DNA of 64,000 nucleotides from positions 2,046,001-2,110,000 of the forward strand of contig CAVTUH010000001.1 in assembly GCA_963737835.1 (NCBI GenBank), in the 5' to 3' direction. Made by a program: the position numbers and the translations under genes. Source of the DNA: Palsa-1248 sp963737835 (GTDB lineage Bacteria; Gemmatimonadota; Gemmatimonadetes; Gemmatimonadales; Gemmatimonadaceae). The notes under the pieces are model-generated. The model saw only the letters and a list, made by a program, of their open reading frames with translations, ran no database searches and was not told the DNA's origin. Below are positions 24,600-36,000 of this stretch, piece after piece (position 1 is the first letter of the stretch; each line of letters starts with the position of its first letter).

Positions 24600-26146
24600 C
24601 GCGTCCCGTCTGGGCGAGGTCGTCCGCCGCCCGATACCAGTAGGCCACCGCAAGCAGGAAGGCACCCGCCAGCAGATAGCCGCTGATGCGGAGGGCAACG
24701 CTGAGAATGCGCGGCTTCGCCGACGGCTTTGATCGCGGCGTACACCGACACCGCGAGTCCCGCGTGTCGGAGCGTTGGGATGTCACGCGCCCGTCCCACA
24801 AAGACGGCGCCGACGCCGGCCATGGCGTAGTACGCAATCAGCAGAAACGTCGCGACCTCAGGCGAGACCGCCCCCGACAGCTCCTGTCGGATCCAGAGAA
24901 AACCCACGATCATCGGTACTGCCTGCAGGAACTGCAGCACCGATTCGTCCGGTGTGGCCGCGTTCCCCGGTTGGCGCGATAGCTCGAGCCAGGGAGCGCG
25001 ACCAAGCACAGCGACCGACACCACCCACGCGACTACGGACGCTGCGGCCGCAGCGGACGGGCGCGTCAAGAACGGCGTGTACGCATAGCGGGCAGCGAGC
25101 CGTGCACCGTGAGCCGTGCCAGCGATTCCCACATGCCGATCAACGCACCTTGCGCGAGTGTCGACCGCCGACGAGCGGGAAGAACGAACAAGCCGGTGCC
25201 GGCGCAGGCGAGCGCGAACGCCGAGGGGAGGAAGGCCCGCGCCACTGCCCAATCGGGCTGCGGCATCTCGCTCGCGGCCGCCGTGTACACCACCGAACCA
25301 ATAGCGAGGATCGCCACGGGAACGTCCCATCCGCGGTCGCGCACCGCCCATACCGCTGCCGCGATCACGAGGTAGCCAAACGTCAGTAGCGCCATGACAT
25401 GCGGCTCGCCAGTCGACGTCACGAACGGTGCGAGCAGTGCACCGCCAACGCCGACCGAGAAGATCGTCGGCTCGCCGTCGAGGAGCGCCAGCCACGCGAG
25501 CGCCAACGAAGCGATCGCAACGGCCGTCAGCGCGGCCGGCGAGGGAACGAGATGCAGCGTCGGTCCCGCACCCCAGGCATCCACGTGCACGATGGCGAGC
25601 GCCAAGGCAAGCATGGTGTGACCGAATCGCCGTGCGCCGCGATTCCGCAACCGCACGCCGAATGCTCCCACCGCGACGGCCGCCGCGAGACCAAGAGCAA
25701 CGCGGACCGCGGGACCCAGCAGTCCACGGGCAATCGCCCACTGGACGAACGCTCCGACGCCGAGGAGAATCGAGACGGTCGCCAACGCCAACGCGCCGTA
25801 TCGCCCGACGGCCGCCTCGAGACTCACATCACTGGGGGGCAGCGCGGTGTGCCGCGCTGGCGCGGCCGTGCTGGGTGACGATGGGATCGGAGGAGCGCCG
25901 CGCTCAGTGGAGGGTGTAAGCGGGGTCGCAGCGTCCGCTGCCTGACGGATCGGTGGCGGTTGCGGTGCTGGTGCCGCCGGCGGAATGCAATGCAACGGCC
26001 TGCGCTGGCATGCCGCTCGCCGTTGCAGTTCGCGCGACGCCCAGCGCTGACACCTCCGAGCGCAGCTGTTGGACGAGCGGATACAGGGCGCGGACAACGC
26101 CTTCGAGCTGATCAACTCGGCGCGCCAGTTGGTCGAGATCTGTCAC
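24595..26146 (-). pseudogene. DUF2339 family membrane protein, frameshifted three times
   Basis: A polytopic membrane protein of about 515 residues of the DUF2339 family, function unknown. Segments in order: frame 1 from ATG 26146 (MTDLDQLARRVDQLEGVVRA, a coiled-coil start); frame 2 to about 25110 with LEAAVGRYGALALATVSILL and multiple membrane helices (VALGLAAAVAVGAFGV, TMLALALAIVHVDAWG); frame 3 with SVVAWVVSVAVLGRAPWLEL, FLLIAYYAMAGVGAVFVG and LAVSVYAAIKAVGEA; frame 1 again with LSVALRISGYLLAGAFLLAV to the TAG at 24595. Frame changes fall near 25930-26010, 25100-25130 and 24705-24720. There are no in-frame stops between them, so either recent mutation or local sequence error. Divergent from transketolase. 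Confidence 0.78.
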
Positions 26147-26202
26147 AAGGAGGCAGACGAGGCTGACGGGCCTGCGATACCCTCACTGCTTATCTTGCGC
26201 GG

Positions 26203-28248
26203 ATGGAAACCACCCTCACCGATCGCCCGACGCCGCCCCCCGTGCCTCCGCCGGGGGACCTTGACCTGCTCTCGATCAACGCGGTCCGCATTCTGGCAAT
26301 GGACGCGGTACAAAAGGCCGATTCGGGACACCCCGGCACGCCAATGGCGCTGGCGCCGATCGCCTACCTGTTGTACACCCGCTTTCTGCATCACGACCCC
26401 GCTGATCCGGCGTGGCCCAATCGAGACAGGTTCGTTCTGTCGGCCGGGCACGCCTGTATGCTGCAGTACTCGGCGCTCTATCTGTCCGGCTATGCACTGA
26501 CGCTGGACGATATCAAGCAGTTCCGCCAGTGGGGCAGCAAGACCCCTGGTCATCCGGAGTATGGCCATACCCCCGGCGTCGAGGTCACGACTGGCCCGCT
26601 GGGCCAGGGCGTCGGCAACGCCGTCGGCATGGCCGTGGCGGAAGCGAACCTCGCGGCGGTGTTCAATCGCCCGAGCCATGCGGTGATCGACCACCACACG
26701 TACTTCATCTGCAGCGACGGCGATCTCATGGAAGGTGTCTCGCACGAAGCGGCTTCGTTCGCGGGACACTTCAAACTTGGCAAGCTGATCGGATTCTACG
26801 ACGACAACCACATTACCATCGATGGCTCGACGGATCTGACGTACTCCGACGACGTGGGCGAGCGATTCTCGGCCTACGGGTGGCACGTGCAACATGTCCC
26901 CGACGTCAACGATCTCGACGTGCTGAGTGCGGCAATCGAAGCCGCCCAGGGGGAAGCCGGGCGACCGTCCCTCATCATCTGCCGGACGCACATCGGCTAT
27001 GGCAGCTCGAAGCAGGATTCCGCCAAGGCCCATGGAGAGGCGCTCGGAGCCGACGTCGTCGCGCAAGCGCGAAAGACCCTTCGGTGGCCGTGGACGGAGG
27101 CGTTCTTCGTGCCGCCCGAGGCGATTGCGAACTGGCGCAAGGCGCTCGAGCGCGGGCGCGCCGACCACGAGGAGTGGCAAATGCGCTACGCCTCCTACCA
27201 GTCGGCGTATCCCAATGCGGCCGAGGAGTTGGGCCGTCGATGGCGTCGCGTGCTGCCGACGGGATGGGACGCCGCGATTCCGACGTTCACAGCGGAGAAC
27301 GGGAACGTCGCCACTCGCGCGTCCTCGAATGTCGTCCTGAACGCAATCGTTGCGAAGACCCCGGAGCTCCTTGGAGGCTCGGCAGACCTGACGCCCTCAA
27401 ACGGCACCGCGCTCGCCGGCATCCGCACCTTCGCCCCCGACGACTACGCCGGCCGCTACATCCATTTCGGCATTCGCGAGCACGGCATGGGCGCCATCAT
27501 GAATGGGATGGCGGTGCACGGCGGGCTCATTCCCTTTGGCGGTACGTTTCTGATCTTCTCGGATTACATGCGACCGCCGGTTCGCCTCGCGGCACTCATG
27601 CGGCTGCACGTCATTTACGTGTACACCCACGACTCGATCGGGCTCGGCGAGGACGGACCGACGCATCAGCCGATCGAGCAGCTCACTGCTCTCAGGTGCA
27701 TCCCCTTCATGACTGTGATCCGACCGGCAGACGCCAACGAGGTTGCGGTGGCGTGGCGGGTCGCGATGCCGCATTGGGATGGACCCGTCGCGCTCGTGTT
27801 CACACGACAGAAGGTCCCGCTCATCGATCGAACACGCTTCGCGAGCGCCGACGGCGTTGCGCGCGGTATGTACGTCTTGGGCGACACGCCTGGTGGGGCA
27901 CCGCAAGTCGTGTTGCTCGCGAGCGGATCGGAGGTGTCACTCATCATCGAAGCGCAGCAACGCCTCGCCGCGGCAGGCATTCGTGCCCGCGTCGTGAGCG
28001 CGCCAAGCCTGGAGATCTTTGCGAGACAGCCGGAAGACTACCAGCGCGCCGTCCTCCCGCCGGGACCACCACGTGTCGCGGTCGAAGCGGCCCATCCGAT
28101 GTCGTGGTACCGATGGGTGGGTACGAACGGCGCCGTCCTCGGACTCGAACGTTTCGGCGCGTCCGCTCCAGGTCCACGCGTACTCAAGGAGCTGGGGATC
28201 ACGACGGATCACGTCGTGGAGTTGGCGAAGACGGTGATGAGGGGCTGA
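26203..28248 (+). CDS. tkt: Transketolase
   Basis: 681-residue thiamine-diphosphate transketolase of the pentose phosphate/Calvin pathways, transferring two-carbon units between ketose and aldose phosphates. Features in order: N-terminal AMDAVQKADSGHPGTPMALA, HPEYGHTPGVEVTTGPLGQG, ThDP motif CSDGDLMEGVSHEAASFAGH with DDNHITIDG, the Pyr-domain block HFGIREHGMGAIMNGMAVHG (catalytic Glu) and GLGEDGPTHQPIEQL, then the C-terminal domain. Length and order are normal. Start ATG 26203 is 56 bp from the divergent DUF2339 start. The 3' end abuts the large repeat element. Confidence 0.96.
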   Translation: METTLTDRPTPPPVPPPGDLDLLSINAVRILAMDAVQKADSGHPGTPMALAPIAYLLYTRFLHHDPADPAWPNRDRFVLSAGHACMLQYSALYLSGYALTLDDIKQFRQWGSKTPGHPEYGHTPGVEVTTGPLGQGVGNAVGMAVAEANLAAVFNRPSHAVIDHHTYFICSDGDLMEGVSHEAASFAGHFKLGKLIGFYDDNHITIDGSTDLTYSDDVGERFSAYGWHVQHVPDVNDLDVLSAAIEAAQGEAGRPSLIICRTHIGYGSSKQDSAKAHGEALGADVVAQARKTLRWPWTEAFFVPPEAIANWRKALERGRADHEEWQMRYASYQSAYPNAAEELGRRWRRVLPTGWDAAIPTFTAENGNVATRASSNVVLNAIVAKTPELLGGSADLTPSNGTALAGIRTFAPDDYAGRYIHFGIREHGMGAIMNGMAVHGGLIPFGGTFLIFSDYMRPPVRLAALMRLHVIYVYTHDSIGLGEDGPTHQPIEQLTALRCIPFMTVIRPADANEVAVAWRVAMPHWDGPVALVFTRQKVPLIDRTRFASADGVARGMYVLGDTPGGAPQVVLLASGSEVSLIIEAQQRLAAAGIRARVVSAPSLEIFARQPEDYQRAVLPPGPPRVAVEAAHPMSWYRWVGTNGAVLGLERFGASAPGPRVLKELGITTDHVVELAKTVMRG

Positions 28249-28530
28249 AAGGCGGGGTCTGGGGTCTGGGGTCCGGGGTCCGGGGTCTGCGAATAACAAC
28301 AACGTGTGAGAACCGGCGGGTAGGGGCGACGCAATGCGTCGCCCGCGGTTCGCGAAACCGTGCAGGGTCCTCGGGCGTTGGCGTTCGGCGCGCCAACAAT
28401 TCATGGGTCGTATCGCGGCACGGCCGGGCGACGCATTGCGTCGCCCCTACCCGGCGATGTCGTATGTCGTGGTTGTTCCCTGACCCTTGACCCTGACCGA
28501 GACCCCAAACGCCCGACCCCGCCGTTTAGC
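28249..28530. repeat. Composite nested repeat with G-quadruplex motif (GGGRTC family, copy 3)
   Basis: Fills nearly the whole 312-bp gap between transketolase and the next gene. Left arm: five GGGG runs spaced by exactly three bases (28254-28285), a textbook intramolecular G-quadruplex pattern, then GAATAACAACAACG. Right arm: GTGGTTGTTCCCTGACCC to GACCCCGCCG is its inverted counterpart. Between them lie two opposed copies of the palindrome: GGCGACGCAATGCGTCGCC at 28325-28343 and the inverted GGCGACGCATTGCGTCGCC at 28427-28445, flanked by inverted GAACCGG/CCGG sequences. It looks like one element inserted into another. Nothing coding is visible. Confidence 0.75.
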
Positions 28531-28560
28531 CCTGGCCCGGTTCTCGCCCTGCAGCGCGAC

Positions 28561-30057
28561 ATGTCGATGCAGTCCCGATTCCGCGAGGCGCTCGCGGCGG
28601 CGTGCGTGCTGTGTATCACCTCTGCATGCGGTGACAGTACAGGGCCGCTGAATCTTCCGCCGCGGACGACAGTGCGGCAGGCAAATGCGGAGGTCGGCGA
28701 CTCGTCCTGGGCAGTGCCCGTATCTGGCTGGGCTCCGCAGACGCAACTGGCGCTGTGGGCGAGCCCGTATGCCGCGCGACTGGGCGACACGCTCGCGGTG
28801 TACATTCACGCGACCGCAGGCCCTGTCGACATCACGGTGTATCGGCTGGGATGGTACGACGGCGCGGGTGGCCATGTCGTCTTCGCGCAGGACAGTATCG
28901 CGGCGCATGCGCAGCCCGGATGCTCGGTACCGTTCCCCGGGCCAGTCGTCTGCCCGTGGGCGCAGACGATGCGCATCGTCGTCGGCGACGATTGGGTGAG
29001 CGGCGTCTACCTCATTAAAGCAGTGGATCGCACGCGGCTGGTTGGCTTCTATCCATTTGTGCTCACCGATCCGAGGCCTGCGACATTCGTCGCGGTCGTA
29101 CCGCAATTCTCGTGGCAAGCGTACAATGCCTACGGAGGGTCGTCGCTCTACACGGCGAGCCAGTCTGCCAACGCGAGCGACCAGCCCGGCGGGAGTTTCG
29201 GACATTTCGTGTCGTTCGAGCGTCCGTACGGTGCGAACGGTGGCTCCATGTACCTCCTCGACGATTACAAGAGCCACGATCTACGCGATCTCCGCTTCCT
29301 CGAGCGGAGCGGCTTCGACCTGACGTATGCGTCGAGTGTCGACTTGACGGAGGACTCACGCGGGCTGCCACAACCCAAGAAGGGGCTCATCTTCATCGGC
29401 CACGATGAGTACTGGACGTACCACGAGCGCTCGATCGTGCAGGGCTGGCGGGATGCGCACGTGCACCTCGCTTTCCTGTCTGGCAACAATGCCTACTGGA
29501 ATATTCGACTCTCGGCGGGTCCCGTGACCGAGCGGGCAGCGGACGTCGTGACCTGTTACAAACTCGATCCGGACCCGGGCGCTGCAGCGGATTCGCTGAC
29601 CACGACCGAGTTTCGCCGGACGCCAGTCGATCGCCCCGAGGACGCGATGATCGGGAGCGAGTATGTGGTCGGCACGCGGGCGACACCGCTCCAACCGCTC
29701 GTCACCAGTGACACCGCCACCGGTCCGGAGGCCGCCTCCTTTCTCGCCGCAGCCGGGCTGCACGCCGGGCAACAGATTCCGAACCAGATCGGCATCGAGG
29801 GCGACCGCATCTTCCCGGATACCTCATCCCCGAAGAACGTGCAGGTGCTCTTCAAATCGCCCGTGGTTCCGAAGTTCAGCGTGCCGTATGCTCCGTATTA
29901 CTACACGACCTTCTACATCGCACCCAGTGGCGCTGGCGTGTTCGACGCCGGTGACGTCGAGTGGGGCCGGGGACTCGATGGCTTCAACGGCACCGTCGAG
30001 AGCCCCGCGCTGCAACGACTGACCGCCGCGGTGCTGGAGTGGATGGAGGGGCACTGA
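28561..30057 (+). CDS. Lipoprotein with N,N-dimethylformamidase-beta-like C-terminal domain
   Basis: 498-residue predicted lipoprotein; signal peptide MSMQSRFREALAAACVLCIT ending in lipobox TSAC. The bulk resembles the C-terminal domain of N,N-dimethylformamidase large subunit, as found in many uncharacterised proteins: GVYLIKAVDRTRLVGFYPFV, QFSWQAYNAYGGSSLY, DLTYASSVDLTEDS, GLIFIGHDEYWTYHERSIVQ and HLAFLSGNNAYWNIRL. The active-site assignment is not clear, and amidase activity is an inference from homology only. Start at ATG 28561. It converges with the cyclic glucan synthase gene, whose frame overlaps its last 145 bp. Confidence 0.82.
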   Translation: MSMQSRFREALAAACVLCITSACGDSTGPLNLPPRTTVRQANAEVGDSSWAVPVSGWAPQTQLALWASPYAARLGDTLAVYIHATAGPVDITVYRLGWYDGAGGHVVFAQDSIAAHAQPGCSVPFPGPVVCPWAQTMRIVVGDDWVSGVYLIKAVDRTRLVGFYPFVLTDPRPATFVAVVPQFSWQAYNAYGGSSLYTASQSANASDQPGGSFGHFVSFERPYGANGGSMYLLDDYKSHDLRDLRFLERSGFDLTYASSVDLTEDSRGLPQPKKGLIFIGHDEYWTYHERSIVQGWRDAHVHLAFLSGNNAYWNIRLSAGPVTERAADVVTCYKLDPDPGAAADSLTTTEFRRTPVDRPEDAMIGSEYVVGTRATPLQPLVTSDTATGPEAASFLAAAGLHAGQQIPNQIGIEGDRIFPDTSSPKNVQVLFKSPVVPKFSVPYAPYYYTTFYIAPSGAGVFDAGDVEWGRGLDGFNGTVESPALQRLTAAVLEWMEGH

Positions 30058-33000
30058 GAGGCTAGAGCGTCTGCTCTTCCACCATCTCGGGTGCGCCAGC
30101 ACCGGCCACTCCCATCTCCGATGACCACGTCGTGGGGTCGCCCGTCATCGATCAGCGAGATGACATGGTCTTCGACGGGGACTCCGTCCACGGTCACTGC
30201 GGCAATTCCGCGAGTGACGCCGTGCGGGTTGCGGAGCTCGATGTGGTACCGAGTCGAGCGGAAGGTGTAATCGATCGTCATTTGATCCCAGTGGGGCGGC
30301 ACACACGGATCGAGGCGCAGCGCAGTGCCACGTTTTGTGAAGCCGAGGATCGCCTCCAACCCGACTCGGTACATCCAGCCGGCCGACCCCGTGTACCAGG
30401 TCCACCCCCCGCGCCCCAGGTGCCCCGCAGCGGTGTACAGGTCAGCCACGACCACGTAGGGCTCGACTTTGTAGCGCCCGACATCGCTCGCCGTCGCGGT
30501 GTGCGTGAGTGGGTTGATCATCTGGAAGAGCTCGAGCGCGCGATCCCCGTCGCCCTGGAGCGCGGTCGCGAGCACGCCCCACAACGCGCCGTGCGTGTAC
30601 TGCGCGCCATTCTCGCGCACGCCGGGTACATACCCCTTGATGTAGCCAGGGTCGTGCGTCGTTCTGTCGAATGCGGGCGTGAGCAACATGAGCAAACGCG
30701 CATCCTCGCGCACGAGGTGGCGGTTGAGCGATGCCATCGCCTGCTGCGCGCGGTCCGGCGGTGCGGCCCCCGAGATCACCCCCCAGCTCTGCGCAATGGA
30801 GTCGATGGTGCATTCTGACTCGGTCGCGCTCCCGAGTGGCGTGCCATCGTCGAAGTAGGCGCGGCGATACCACTCGCCATCCCACGACGTGGATTCGATC
30901 GCCTCCGCGTACTTGTCAGCCTGCTGGCGGAGGGAGGCCGCAGTGCCCGGGTCGTTGCGGGCGTCACAATGCGCGGCGAATCGACGAAGCGTCGTGATCA
31001 GGAACCACCCGAGCCACACGCTTTCGCCGCGGCCCTCGATGCCCACCCGGTTGAATCCATCGTTCCAATCACCGCCGCCGATGAGTGGAAGCCCCCGAGG
31101 CCCGGTCGTTGCCCCTTTCCGCAGGGCGCGGAGACAGTGCTCATAGACGGACGCAGTTTCACTCGAGACATCCGGCCGGTCATAGAGCTCGGTCTCACCA
31201 GGCTCCAACTGTCGGGTGGTCAGGAAGGGCGTCTGATCATCGAGGATACCGGTATCGCCGGTTACCGAGATGTAGTGGTCGACGATGAACGGCAGCCAGA
31301 TCAGATCGTCGCTGATGCGGGTTCGCACGCCCTGCCCGCTCTGCGGATGCCACCAGTGCTGAACGTCCCCTTCGACGAACTGGCGACCCGCACAGCGGAG
31401 AATGTGAGCCCGCGTGATCTCGGGTTCCGCGTAGACGAATGCGGCCGAGTCCTGTAGTTGGTCGCGGAAACCGTACGCGCCACTCGACTGGTACAGGGCC
31501 GTCCGCCCCCACATTCGGCACGAGAGGGCCTGATAGAAGAGCCAGCCATTGAGCATCGCGTCGAATGTCGGCTCGGGGGTACGAACGGTGATCTTGGCGA
31601 GGCGATCGGACCACGCGGCCTGTGCGTCGGCCACGGCCCGCCGCGCCACGTCTGCGTCTTTGTATTTCTTGATGAGGTCTCGAGCCGTCGCCCGCGTGGC
31701 CGCGGCACCGAGTACGACGGCGATCGAGCGTGTCTCGCCCGGCCGGAGGACCAATTCGCACTGGAGCGCCGAGCACGGATCGAGCCCCGCCCCCGTGGCT
31801 TCAGCCAACAGCATCCGCCGGAGAGCCGCTGGATCACCATAGGTGCCGTTGCGGCCCAGAAACTCGCGCCGGTCTGCCGTGTAGCTGCTGAGCGGTTCGC
31901 TGAGCGAGGCGAAGGCGACCCAGTCCGCGAACTGCGGATCGAATGCATTCTGCGCCAGCATGGCTTCGAACGGGCGGTCGAACGTCGTGCGCACGTGATG
32001 CCGCGTGACCTCGCGAACCACGCCGAGAACCCACTCGACGTAGCTCGTCACGGTGAGACGCCGGAGGTGATTGGTCTCGTTCGCGACAGTCAGCACCGTG
32101 ATCTTCACCGGATCGCTGGGTGCGATGCCAAGTGACAGCGAGGCGGCAATGCCGGCATGGTTGTGCCGAAACTCGGTCAGCCCAGCGCTGTGGCGCACGA
32201 GGTAGGGTGAGGCGTGACGGACGGGTGTGGGCGTGACCGTCCATACCTCGCCGGTCTCGTCATCGCGCAGGTACACCACTTCCGTCGGTGGATCACTCAC
32301 CGGATCGTTGCGCCACGGCGACAGTCGATAGAAGTAGCTGCTCTCGGCCCACGTGCACCCACTGCCGTTCTCCGACACCAGGAATCCAGCTCGCTCATTC
32401 GCGATCACGTTGCCCCATGGCGCCGGAGTCGTCGCGCCCTCGCGCAGCGTGATCTCGTACGCGCCATCCGGCGCGAGCGATCCCAACCCGTTGGTTGGGA
32501 TGGCACCGGTCAGCAGCCGAGCCGGCGGTGCGGGACGCGGCGGGCCGATCGTCGCCGTGGCGCCGCTGCCCGGCACGCTGCCGTCTCGCGACGGCGCCCC
32601 GGCCGAGTCGGGCGCACGGCTGGCGCCAGCGCTCGCAGCGGGGACTGCCGTCGCGGTGCCCGCACCATCGCCCCTTGTGCGGTCGCTGTCGGCGGACGCG
32701 TCTCGAGCGGCCGCTGCTGCGAGCGTACTCGGGGCGACGATCGCGTTGGCAGTCTGTACCTGCGGGACGAATGGCGCCGGATAGTCGGGTACGACATCCG
32801 GCACCTCGAGGATCTCGGCCAGGCGCAGGCCGCCGTCGCACGGCACCTCGACACCGGCCATCGCGCGCAACGTCGCCAGGTCATCTGCCGGCAGCAGGTC
32901 GCGTCGCCGGATGAAGACGCCGCCGGGCTTGTCGAGCAGGGATCCTTCGGTCGATCCCATGACGGTCGTCAGCAACGCATCCTGCAACTCCTGGTCGTAC

Positions 33001-36000
33001 GACGGCGGATGGGTGTTGAGCAACACCAGGTCCACCGCCATGCCCTTCAGCCGCCAGTAGTGATGCGCTGCCAACAGCTCGCGAATCGTCGGCAAGCCAG
33101 CTGTCGATTCGATCGTTGCGAGCACGATGGGGTTGTCGCCCGAGATGCCGTGCGCCCACAGCGCGTCACGCCCGCGTCGCGCCTGCTGGAGCTCGCGCTG
33201 TGGCGCCCGCACCGCCGGCGTGACGTACGTGAGATATCCGGCAATCTCCTGATACAGCGCCGCATCGGCCGGCGTGATGGCCAACTCGCGCAGCTCGACC
33301 TGGGCCTGCATCCAGGACAGGTCCAGTGCGCGCTGCGCGCTGTACGGGTCGTGATAGCGGTCGGCCAACTCCAGCGCACGGTCGCGGTCGGCGACGACGA
33401 GTGTCGTGAAGGCGACCCGCAACGACAGGCCGCCGGCGATCCGCACGCGGACGCGAAGCGCGAACACGGGGTCGAGCACCGCGCCCGTGGTGCCTGAGAG
33501 CGGCCCATCGGCAGTGTCGTCGAGCGCCGCAGGCCGGCGGACGCCGCGGCAACGCCCGAGTAGCCGCGCGCGATCGGTTTCGCACGTAACGGTGCCCATC
33601 AGATCCCGACCCACGGCGCCGGCCGCCGTCCCGACGGCCGCCACGTGCACCGCCCACAGTCGCCGATCCGTCGACGACCGCGGGCGGCGCGACGCGAGGA
33701 TTGCTGCACTTCCCGGCTGCCACTCCGTCTCGACGAAGAGGTTGGAGAATGCCGCCCCCTGGAGATCGGCATCGTGCGGCGCGAGGACGATCTCGCCATA
33801 GCTCGTCAGCTCGAGCTCACGGGTGGCGGAGCCATGATTGGTCAGGGTGAGGCGCCGGACTTCGGCCGCGTCTTCAGGCACGACCGTCACCTCGAGTCGG
33901 GTCTCGATGTCCGCGTCGCGGCGCTGAAACGTCGCCCGATCGGTCGCGAATGTGACGCGATACCAGTCGCCGTTCGCCGCCACCGGTTGGTAGGCCGCGG
34001 ACCACAAGCGGCCGGTCCGCGCGGGGAGGGCCGAATCGGGCGCGGGCGGCGTGACGTCCTTCACGTAGCACCACTGGCCGCTGTTGTCGAGCGTGCCGTC
34101 GGCGCGCCAGCGCGTGATGTCCATCCCATCGAACCGGCTGTAGCCGCCGCCACCGTTCGTGACCATCACGGTGTAGGGAGCGCGTCCGAGGAGCGCGATG
34201 TGGGGCCGCGGGGTGAACGCAGTGTCGAGCGACCGCGCTGCGGGCTTCTCGACCGAGGGCACGCCCCGCCGTGGCCGCTCTTCTCCGTCGCCGGTTTGCG
34301 CTGCCTGCATCATGAAGCGGCGCGGAATGCGCTCGAAGAGGACGAGCTCCGCCGACCGCACGAGGGCGTCGCTGTGAAAGCGGCGCTGCCAGATGCCGCG
34401 CTGGATCGCGTTGGTGAGCGCGACGAGCCCCATGCCGATGTGGTGAGCCATGTACGCGAACACCACGGCCTTCCGCGTGCCTGGCAGCGGCCGCGTGTAG
34501 TCGATCGCATCGCGGAACCCGAACGCCCCGAGCGCGCCTTCGCCTTCCAGTGCGGTGAGGTTGCGCATCGCGTGGTGCGGATCCACGCCGAGAGCGAGGA
34601 GCGTCGCGTACGGTGCGATGACGAGGTCGCGGGACAATCCGCGCTTGAGCGCCAGGGTGGGCACGCCGAACGCGCGGTATTGATAGATCTGGTTTCGGTC
34701 ACGCGCGTTGTACGCGGATTCCGACACCCCCCAGGGAACGCTTCGCTCACGTCCATAGGCGATCTGTGCAGCCACCGCGCCTTCGTACGTTTGGTCCAGC
34801 AGCGTGAAGGGGAACGACTGCATGACGAGCGCTGGCATCAAGTACTCGAACATGCTCCCGCTCCACGAGATGAGCGTCAGGTCGCCGACGGCCGTCGTGA
34901 GCGAGCGCCCGAGCCGGAACCAGTGCTCGACCGGGACTTGGTCCTTCGCGATCGCGACGAAGCTGGCCAGACGTGCCTCGGACGCGAGCAGGTCGTAATA
35001 GGACGCGTCGAGTGACGACGTCGCGACCTGGTAGCCGATGGAAAAGAGCTTGCGCCGTGCGTCGTACAGGAACGTGAAGTCCATCTCGTGCGCGTACAAC
35101 GCTGCGCGGGTCGCGACCGCTTCGAGGCGCGCGAGCTGCTGCGCGGCGTACGTCGACGTGCGCGCGGCCTCGCGCCACGTCGGGATGTTGCCCGCCTGCG
35201 CGTCCGTCGGGGTCACCCCCTTGGCCCCCACGGCGGCGACCTCCGCCAGGTATGCCTCGAGCAGCGCGCGCCCCCATGTCAGCCACGTCGTGGGTGGTTC
35301 CGTCTGAGCGACCTCCGATGCGACCGACTCGCCCGAGGGCACGGCGGGCATCGCCCCGCCCGCGACCACGCGCCCCAGCGCCGCGGGACCGCCGCCGCGT
35401 TCGACCAGCACTCGCTCGGCCGTGCGCAGTCGGTCGACGAGTGTCTGAATCGCCTGCGGGGAGGCGGCGCCATGACTCGGCGCCACCGCGACGAGCGTAT
35501 CGGTGGGCAGCACTGACCCCGCGGCACCTACAAGCGTAGGCGCCACAGACGCGACCACAGGCGCACCGGTCGGTGCGGGACCGGCACTCGATGGCCACCC
35601 CGCGACCTGCGGCAACGACGCGATGACCGCGCGCACTCGCTCGGCCGCCTCGAGAACCGCCTGCCACTGACGGGGACTGTCCACCGCGCCCGACGATGCG
35701 GCATTCCGCAACTCATCGGCCGCGATCGTCAGCCCCGTGTGCAACGCCTCCCACAGCCGGCCGTCGACCACCGGTTCATCGGGGATCGCGAGGCAGGCCT
35801 GCTTCAACGCGATCAGGTGGCCGGCGAGGTTCCCGCTGTCGACCGTCGAGATGTAGCGTGGATCGAGCACCTGGAGATCGGACAGGTCGTACCAGTTGTA
35901 GAAATGTCCGCGCCAGCGCTCCATGCGCTCCAACGACCGGAAGACGTGCTCCAGGCGGTCGATCATCGCGCTGCATGGCAGAAAGCCGAGATCGTACGCG

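Noticed and set aside
26412..28490. A 692-codon open frame in another plus-strand frame of transketolase
   Set aside because: Arg/His/Pro-rich, no domain, fully inside the transketolase gene.
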